From: Bacillota bacterium
GTDB lineage: Bacteria; Bacillota; Clostridia; Peptostreptococcales; Anaerovoracaceae
NCBI GenBank assembly: GCA_017621195.1
Contig: JAGATO010000313.1
Span: 1-28,079, forward strand
Length of the DNA stretch: 28,079 nucleotides
Reading direction: 5' to 3'
How positions within the stretch are numbered: position 1 is the first letter of the stretch; each line of letters begins with the position of its first letter. The translations under genes were made by a program, and so were the position numbers. The notes beneath the pieces were generated by a model that did no database searches, was not told the origin of the DNA, and worked only from the letters and a program-made list of their open reading frames with translations. Positions 22,680-28,079 of this stretch are shown one piece after another.

Positions 22680-23852
22680 TTAGATTCTGGCAACGCCCGT
22701 ATCGATGGCTGCCTGATATACGGCCTTGGCTACGGTTTCGCCGACCCGTTCGTCGAAGGGAGGAACGATGATGTAGTCCTCGGACAGTTCTTCGTCGGAG
22801 ACGAGGGAAGCGATGGCCTTGGCAGCAGCTACCTTCATCTCTTCGTTGATGTCGCTGGCCTTGGCGTCCAGAGCGCCGCGGAAGATACCGGGGAACGCCA
22901 GTACGTTGTTGATCTGGTTGTGATGGTCGGAACGGCCGGTACCGATGACTCTGGCACCTGCAGCCTTGGCGTCTTCCGGCTGGATTTCCGGATCCGGGTT
23001 GGCCATGGGCATAACGATGGCGTCCTTTGCCATGCTCTGTACCATTTCCTTGGTGACCAGGCCCTTGACGGAAACACCTACGAAGATGTCGGCGCCCTTC
23101 ATGGCTTCGGCCAGACCGCCGGTGCGGCCTTCCTTATTGGTCAGCTGGGCGATTTCCTGATGAACCCAGTTGGAATACGTTTCGTTGCGGTTTAAGATAC
23201 CCTTGCTGGAGCAGCAGAACACGTCCTTGACGCCCATGTTCAGCAGCATTCTGGCGATGGCGGAACCGGCGGCACCGGCGCCGCTCATGGCTACGGTCAC
23301 GTCCTTCCACTCCTTGCCTACGACGCGCAGAGCGTTGATCAGGCCTGCGGTAACTACAATTGCCGTACCGTGCTGGTCGTCGTGGAAGACGGGGATGTCC
23401 AGTTCCTTCTTCAGGCGGCGTTCCACCTCGGCGCAGCGGGGAGAAGAAATGTCTTCCAGATTGATGCCGCCGAAGCTGGGAGCGATCATCTTAACGGTGT
23501 GGATGATGTCCTCTACGTCCTGGGAAGCAACGCAGATGGGGAAGGCGTTGACGCCGGCAAATTCCTTGAACAGAACACACTTTCCTTCCATGACGGGCAT
23601 GCCCGCTTCGGGACCGATGTTGCCCAGACCTAATACGGCGGAACCGTCGGTGACTACGGCGACCATGTTTCCTTTTCCGGTGTACTTGTAGACGTCGTCC
23701 TTGTTCTTTGCGATGTAGCGGCAGGGTTCAGCGACGCCGGGAGTGTAGGCCAGGGATAAATCCCGAGCACTCTTAACGGGAGCCTTTCCCACAACGTCGA
23801 TTTTACCTCTCAGCTGTTCGTGAAACAGCAGCGATTCTTCCTGAATATTCAT
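22680..23852 (-). CDS. NAD-dependent malic enzyme
   Basis: A 390-residue short-form malic enzyme that oxidatively decarboxylates malate to pyruvate. The N-terminal signature DLSLAYTPGVAEPC (31-44) contains the tyrosine of the active site (Y36), and K91 is the catalytic lysine. The nucleotide-binding loop is GAGAAG (191-196). HDDQHGT (157-163) is also conserved. The start after GGAGGAGAAACC is preferred; the in-frame extension to 23894 lacks such a site. NAD versus NADP preference is not certain from sequence. It is monocistronic, with a promoter on the far side and the two-way terminator at its 3' end. Confidence 0.92.
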   Translation of the reverse strand: MNIQEESLLFHEQLRGKIDVVGKAPVKSARDLSLAYTPGVAEPCRYIAKNKDDVYKYTGKGNMVAVVTDGSAVLGLGNIGPEAGMPVMEGKCVLFKEFAGVNAFPICVASQDVEDIIHTVKMIAPSFGGINLEDISSPRCAEVERRLKKELDIPVFHDDQHGTAIVVTAGLINALRVVGKEWKDVTVAMSGAGAAGSAIARMLLNMGVKDVFCCSSKGILNRNETYSNWVHQEIAQLTNKEGRTGGLAEAMKGADIFVGVSVKGLVTKEMVQSMAKDAIVMPMANPDPEIQPEDAKAAGARVIGTGRSDHHNQINNVLAFPGIFRGALDAKASDINEEMKVAAAKAIASLVSDEELSEDYIIVPPFDERVGETVAKAVYQAAIDTGVARI

Positions 23853-24169
23853 TGGTTTCTCCTCCTGTCTTGATTCGGAAATGCGATGGATCAAACGGTA
23901 TGTTATCTGTCTCTATCATACCGCATTTTTCCGGAAAAACAAAATACATAATTTTCATTACATAATCAAATTCGTTTATGTTAAGTATTCATTTCACACC
24001 CGTGGTCAAAAATGTTTGATAAAAGCAAAAAAGGACTTGCGGCCATGGGGCGATTGTGCTAATATATAATAGCATGTTTCAGGACAGGTACGCTAAAAGA
24101 TCCTGCGGTGATTCAGTCCCCAGGAATCGACATATAACAATACCAAAAAGGAAAGAGGTGAAAAAGAAA
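23853..24169. other. Divergent promoter region between malic enzyme and rpmE
   Basis: This AT-rich 317-base stretch holds two back-to-back promoters. For malic enzyme (minus): TTGTTT (23937-23942), 16 bases, TATGAT (23915-23920). For rpmE (plus): TTGCGG (24037-24042), 17 bases, TAATAT (24060-24065), overlapping TATAAT (24065-24070). No gene is supported in between. Confidence 0.5.
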
Positions 24170-24370
24170 ATGAAACAGGGAATCCATCCTAAGTATGTTG
24201 AATGCAAGGTTACTTGCGCTTGCGGAAATACTTTCGTTACGAAGTCTACCAAGGAAGAGATGAGACTGGACGTTTGCTCTGCATGCCATCCGTTCTTCAC
24301 GGGACAGCAGAAGTTCATCAACCGCGGTGGTCGTGTTGAAAAGTTCAAGAAGAAGTTCAATATGGAATAA
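24170..24370 (+). CDS. rpmE: 50S ribosomal protein L31 (zinc-binding type)
   Basis: This 66-residue ribosomal protein carries the zinc ligands C16, C18, C36 and C39 of the C+ form (VTCACGNTF and VCSACHPF). HPFFTGQQKF is the hallmark of the family. ATG 24170 is supported by AAAGAGGTG 12 bases upstream and by family length; the frame is open back to 24056 but without a ribosome binding site. It has its own promoter and terminator, so is monocistronic. The C+ form is replaced by a zinc-free paralogue under zinc starvation in some bacteria; no such gene is seen here. Confidence 0.97.
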   Translation: MKQGIHPKYVECKVTCACGNTFVTKSTKEEMRLDVCSACHPFFTGQQKFINRGGRVEKFKKKFNME

Positions 24371-24381
24371 GAACGAAAATG

Positions 24382-24411
24382 AACCGGAAATGAAAATTTC
24401 CGGTTTTTTTT
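24382..24411 (+). terminator. Intrinsic terminator after rpmE
   Basis: AACCGGAAAT (24382-24391), loop GAAA, ATTTCCGGTT (24396-24405), then a run of Ts (24404-24411). Confidence 0.92.
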
Positions 24412-24494
24412 CGGGCAAAATGATGATACAATAAAGATTCAGGATAGATGAAAGCGACCGTTATAATCAGAGAAACCATAGGAGAATCATTGAG

Positions 24495-25562
24495 ATGTTT
24501 GGCAAATTAGACTTTATTTTGGAAAAGTACGAAGAGCTGAGCCTGAAGGTGTCGGATCCGGATGTGATCAGTAACCAAACCGTCTGGCAGAAGCACATCA
24601 AGGAGATGGGAGAGATGGAGCCCATCGTCAATAAATACAAGGAATACAAGAAAGCGTCGGAGGATCTGACCTCGGCCAAGGAGCTGCTGGCGGAAAGCGG
24701 TTCCGACGAGGATCTGAAGGAAATGGCAAAGATGGAGATCGCCGAGCTGGAGGATAAGATCGAAACCTACAGCAAGGAACTGAAGGTTCTGCTGATTCCC
24801 AAGGACCCCAACGATGAACGAAACGTCATTCTGGAAGTCAGAGCCGGTACCGGCGGCGACGAGGCTGCCCTGTTCGGCGCGGACCTTTTGAGAATGTATA
24901 TGAGATATGCGGAGCGCCGCGGCTGGAAGACGGAGATCATGGACATGAACGATACCGGCATCGGCGGCGTGAAGGAAGCCGTGGTCATGATCAAGGGAAA
25001 GGGAGCCTACTCCCGCCTGAAGTTCGAAAGCGGCGTTCACCGGGTACAGCGCGTTCCCGAGACCGAATCCAGCGGACGAATCCACACCTCCGCAGCCACC
25101 ATCGCGGTACTGCCGGAAGTGGATGACGTGGAAGTGGAGATCAACCCCAACGACGTGCGCGTGGACGTATATCGTTCCTCCGGCAACGGCGGTCAGTGCG
25201 TTAACACCACCGACTCCGCCGTCCGTCTGACCCACATCCCCACGGGACTGGTGGTCACCTGTCAGGACGAAAAGTCCCAGATCAAGAACAAGGAAAAGGC
25301 CTTCAAGGTACTGCGTTCCCGCCTGTACGACATGAAGCTGAAGGAACAGCACGACAAGCAGGCGGCAGACCGCCAGAGTCAGGTGGGAAGCGGCGACCGC
25401 AGCGAGCGGATCCGTACCTACAACTTCCCCCAGGGCCGCGTATCCGATCACAGAATCGGCCTGACCATCTACAAGCTGGACAGCTTCCTGGACGGCGACA
25501 TCGACGACATCGTGGATGCGCTGATCACGGCGGAGCAGGCCGAAAAGATGAAGAATTTCTAA
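24495..25562 (+). CDS. prfA: Peptide chain release factor 1
   Basis: RF1 releases the finished protein at UAA and UAG. The 355-residue protein has the GGQ catalytic tripeptide at 232-234 (SGNGGQCVN); Q234 is the PrmC methylation target. The stop-codon-reading tripeptide is P188-E189-T190 (the RF1 P-x-T type), marking it as RF1 rather than RF2. The ATG follows AGGAGA with a ten-base gap. The tsaC gene begins 45 bases after the stop, and tsaC-rpiB-tyrS appear cotranscribed. No promoter is obvious between the rpmE terminator and the start. Confidence 0.97.
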   Translation: MFGKLDFILEKYEELSLKVSDPDVISNQTVWQKHIKEMGEMEPIVNKYKEYKKASEDLTSAKELLAESGSDEDLKEMAKMEIAELEDKIETYSKELKVLLIPKDPNDERNVILEVRAGTGGDEAALFGADLLRMYMRYAERRGWKTEIMDMNDTGIGGVKEAVVMIKGKGAYSRLKFESGVHRVQRVPETESSGRIHTSAATIAVLPEVDDVEVEINPNDVRVDVYRSSGNGGQCVNTTDSAVRLTHIPTGLVVTCQDEKSQIKNKEKAFKVLRSRLYDMKLKEQHDKQAADRQSQVGSGDRSERIRTYNFPQGRVSDHRIGLTIYKLDSFLDGDIDDIVDALITAEQAEKMKNF

Positions 25563-25607
25563 GAAACACCGGGCGTTCATGCGCCTGTAACGGAAAAGGA
25601 GATCACA

Positions 25608-26726
25608 ATGGAAACCAAACTTCTGGACGTCAGGCTTCCTGAGGACGGGTCTCCCCAGGAAAAGACGGCGGCCAGAGACCGGGCAGAATCATCCATTCGC
25701 CAGGCGGCGCAGATTCTGCGGCGCGGTGGTCTGGTTGCCTTTCCCACGGAGACGGTGTACGGACTGGGCGGCGACGCCTTCAATCCGGACGCGGCAAGGG
25801 CCATCTATGCGGCCAAGGGCCGTCCTTCGGACAACCCTCTCATCGTCCACATCGCGGAGGAAAGCCAGCTGTCCCAGCTGACCGACCGGATTCCGGAGGC
25901 GGCAAGATCGCTGATGAAGGCCTTTTGGCCGGGACCGCTGACCATGATTTTTGAAAAGAGACCGGAGGTTCCCGCGGGAACCACGGGTGGGCTTTCCACC
26001 GTGGCGGTGCGGATGCCGGACGACGCCGTAACGCTGGCGCTGATCCGCGAAAGCGGGCTCTGCGTTGCCGGACCCAGCGCCAATCTGTCGGGAGCGCCCA
26101 GTCCCACCAGCTGGGAGCACGTGTATCACGATCTGAACGGCCGCATCGACGCCATCCTACAGTCCGGAGAAAGCCGTGTAGGGATCGAATCCACCGTTTT
26201 GGATCTGACCTCGGAGGTTCCCACGGTGCTGCGGCCCGGTTGGGTGACGCCGGAGCAGATTGCCCGGGTGACCGGCGGCAGGGTGGAGATGGATCCGGCG
26301 CTGTTCGTCCACCGGACGCGGGATGTGGATCGGAACGGCAGGGATGGCGATGATGGCGAAGAACCGGAAGCCCGGCTTTTGGAGGACTGCACAGGCCCGG
26401 CGCCCAAAGCGCCCGGCATGAAATACAAGCACTACGCGCCCAGGGCGGAGATGGTGATCCTCCGGGGCGACAGGGAAGCGGTGCACCGCGAAGCGAAGCG
26501 GATTGCCGCGGAACAGGAAGCGCAGGGAAAGAAAGTGGCGACGCTGCTGTTTTCCGATCAGGAGATGGCGGCGGCGGCTCACGCATTTTTCGCTCAGCTG
26601 CGCCGCTGCGATGAGGAGCATGTGGACTTCATCGTTGCCAGCGCGGTGGAGGACTCGGATTCCGAGGGCTTTGCCATTATGAACCGAATGTTGAAATCCG
26701 CAGGATATCACGTTGTACAAGTATAG
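25608..26726 (+). CDS. tsaC: L-threonylcarbamoyladenylate synthase (Sua5 type)
   Basis: This enzyme makes threonylcarbamoyl-AMP from threonine, bicarbonate and ATP for the t6A modification of ANN-decoding tRNAs. The 372 residues show the long Sua5 form: an N-terminal YrdC domain (FPTETVYGLGGDA 45-57; KGRPSDNPL 70-78; AGPSANLSG) and, after the PGMKYKHYAP linker, a C-terminal Sua5 domain. The E. coli-type protein lacks the second domain. AAAGGAGAT is 12 bases before the ATG. rpiB starts 13 bases after the stop and its ribosome binding site overlaps the end of this gene. Confidence 0.94.
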   Translation: METKLLDVRLPEDGSPQEKTAARDRAESSIRQAAQILRRGGLVAFPTETVYGLGGDAFNPDAARAIYAAKGRPSDNPLIVHIAEESQLSQLTDRIPEAARSLMKAFWPGPLTMIFEKRPEVPAGTTGGLSTVAVRMPDDAVTLALIRESGLCVAGPSANLSGAPSPTSWEHVYHDLNGRIDAILQSGESRVGIESTVLDLTSEVPTVLRPGWVTPEQIARVTGGRVEMDPALFVHRTRDVDRNGRDGDDGEEPEARLLEDCTGPAPKAPGMKYKHYAPRAEMVILRGDREAVHREAKRIAAEQEAQGKKVATLLFSDQEMAAAAHAFFAQLRRCDEEHVDFIVASAVEDSDSEGFAIMNRMLKSAGYHVVQV

Positions 26727-26739
26727 GAGGATATTTATT

Positions 26740-27171
26740 ATGAAGATTGCATTGGCCAGCGACCACGGCGGGTTCGCGCTGAAGGAAGCCATCAAGGCGC
26801 ATTTGACGGACAGAGGTTATGAAGTTTTGGATCTGGGAACCCATTCCGAAGAATCCGTGGACTATCCCAAGTACGGACAGGCCTGCGGCGAAGCGGTAAT
26901 TTCCGGACAGGCGGACCGGGGCATCGTATGCTGCGGAACGGGCATCGGCATTTCCATCGCTGCCAACAAGGTGAAGGGAATCCGGGCTGCCGTTGTCACC
27001 AATGAATTCATGGCCGAGATGACCAAGCGCCACAACGATGCCAACATCATCGCTTTGGGCGGACGGGTGTTGGAGACCGAATACGCCCTGAAGCTGGTGG
27101 ACATCTGGCTGGACACCGAATTTGAAGGCGGACGTCATCAGCGCCGTGTGAATATGCTGAATGAAATGTAA
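26740..27171 (+). CDS. rpiB: Ribose-5-phosphate isomerase B
   Basis: RpiB interconverts ribose 5-phosphate and ribulose 5-phosphate in the pentose phosphate pathway. The 143-residue protein has the catalytic cysteine C65 just before GTGIG, and the conserved N-terminal ASDHGG (5-11 region). ATG 26740 follows TAGGAGG by nine bases; the frame opens earlier at 26713, inside tsaC, without support. Some family members act on galactose or allose phosphates; the conserved position between tsaC and tyrS favours the isomerase B role. Confidence 0.94.
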   Translation: MKIALASDHGGFALKEAIKAHLTDRGYEVLDLGTHSEESVDYPKYGQACGEAVISGQADRGIVCCGTGIGISIAANKVKGIRAAVVTNEFMAEMTKRHNDANIIALGGRVLETEYALKLVDIWLDTEFEGGRHQRRVNMLNEM

Positions 27172-27189
27172 TAGAAAGAGGTAGAGTAC

Positions 27190-28079
27190 ATGTTTATTCC
27201 CGATAATGTGAGCCAGTACACCAACGTATACGATGTACTGAAGGAAAGAGGCTTCATCGAACAGACCACTCACGACGAAGAGATCCGCGAGATGCTGGGG
27301 AAGGAAAAGGTGAAGTTCTATATCGGCTTCGACCCGACGGCGGATTGCCTCCACGTCGGTCACTTCATGCAGGTCATCATCATGATGTGGATGCAGAAGT
27401 ACGGCCACACCCCCATCGTTCTCATCGGCGGCGGTACGGCCATGGTGGGAGACCCCTCCGGCCGGACGGATATGCGTCAAATGATGACTCCCGAGACGAT
27501 CCAGCACAACTGCGATCAGTTCAAGCGCCTGTTCGACAAGTTCATCGACTTCGATGAAGAGTTCAAGTACGACGGAAACGGCGCCAACAAGGAGCCGGAA
27601 CCGGGCAAGGCCATCTGCGTCAACAACGCCACCTGGCTGTTACCCCAGAAATACGTGGATTTCATCCGCGACATCGGCCGTCACTTCTCCGTCAACAACA
27701 TGCTGCGGGCGGAATGCTTCAAGCAGAGGCTGGAAAAGGGTCTGTCCTTCCTGGAATTCAACTACATGCTGATGCAGTCCTACGACTTCATGGTCATGGC
27801 CCGGGATCTGGACTGCAAGATGGAGTTCGGCGGAAACGACCAGTGGTCCAACATTCTGGGCGGCGTAGACCTGACCAGAAGAGAGCTGCAGAAGCAGGTC
27901 TACGGCATGACCTTCTCCCTTCTGACCACCAGCGAAGGGAAGAAGATGGGAAAAACCCAGAAGGGCGCTCTGTGGCTGGATGCCTCCAAGACCACTCCCT
28001 ACGAGTTCTACCAGTACTGGAGAAACGTGGAGGATGCTGACGTGAACAAGTGTCTGCGGATGCTGACCTTCCTGCCCAT
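27190..28079 (+). CDS. tyrS: Tyrosyl-tRNA synthetase, 5' part
   Basis: The window ends inside this gene, which charges tRNA(Tyr). About 296 residues are visible: MFIPDNVSQY at the start, the class I HIGH motif as HVGH (after GFDPTADCL), the tyrosine pocket (FGGNDQWSNI) and the KMSKS motif as KKMGKT. The anticodon-binding and S4-like C-terminus lies beyond the edge. It starts 18 bases after rpiB and has no T-box leader, so it is probably transcribed with prfA, tsaC and rpiB. Confidence 0.95.
   Translation, partial: MFIPDNVSQYTNVYDVLKERGFIEQTTHDEEIREMLGKEKVKFYIGFDPTADCLHVGHFMQVIIMMWMQKYGHTPIVLIGGGTAMVGDPSGRTDMRQMMTPETIQHNCDQFKRLFDKFIDFDEEFKYDGNGANKEPEPGKAICVNNATWLLPQKYVDFIRDIGRHFSVNNMLRAECFKQRLEKGLSFLEFNYMLMQSYDFMVMARDLDCKMEFGGNDQWSNILGGVDLTRRELQKQVYGMTFSLLTTSEGKKMGKTQKGALWLDASKTTPYEFYQYWRNVEDADVNKCLRMLTFLP

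Overview
The window looks like the chromosome of an anaerobic, low-to-mid-GC Gram-positive bacterium of the class Clostridia. The signs are a complete aminomutase block for lysine fermentation, two LytR-CpsA-Psr wall proteins, a CwlD-type amidase, AGGAGG-type ribosome binding sites throughout, and a DUF1385-prmC / prfA-tsaC-rpiB neighbourhood typical of Clostridia. An amino-acid-fermenting lineage such as Anaerovoracaceae is my guess at family level, from gene content only.

Region 1 (1-9713) is the lysine fermentation locus. It opens with the last ~42 codons of a sigma-54-dependent activator (Fis/TyrR-type helix-turn-helix) and its terminator. A long non-coding stretch follows with two identical-consensus palindromes (CGAACCG-N4-CGGTTCG) and a textbook -24/-12 promoter. 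Next come kdd, kamA, kamB, kamC, kamD and kamE. KamA makes beta-lysine, the B12/PLP enzyme KamDE makes 3,5-diaminohexanoate, and Kdd oxidatively deaminates it; KamB and KamC look like the factors that keep KamDE active. After a separate sigma-70-type promoter come atoD and atoA, the CoA-transferase that links acetoacetate to butyryl-CoA/butyrate. The intervening genes kce and kal are not in the window.

Region 2 (9756-15943) holds a P1-family self-processing peptidase, a convergent AlaX-type tRNA-editing protein, and the CwlD-like amidase. About 490 bp of non-coding DNA follows with a cluster of DnaA-box-like 9-mers and a 33-bp direct repeat. Then come a CLC-family anion transporter and the first LCP protein.

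Region 3 (16124-22648) begins with a promoter and a second LCP protein, then rho (with a long repetitive insert), a DUF1385 membrane protein, prmC, an archaeal-type ornithine-cyclodeaminase-like protein and a Fic protein, ending at a strong two-way terminator.

Region 4 (22680-28079) has a malic enzyme on the minus strand, a monocistronic rpmE with its own promoter and terminator, and then prfA, tsaC, rpiB and the 5' part of tyrS. PrmC methylates the release factor made by prfA, but here the two genes are separated by unrelated genes.

Highlights for follow-up are the sigma-54 circuit driving lysine fermentation, the expression mosaic inside the kam operon (codon use plus intercistronic hairpins), the DnaA-box cluster away from dnaA, and the insertion of a cyclodeaminase-like/Fic pair into the release-factor neighbourhood.
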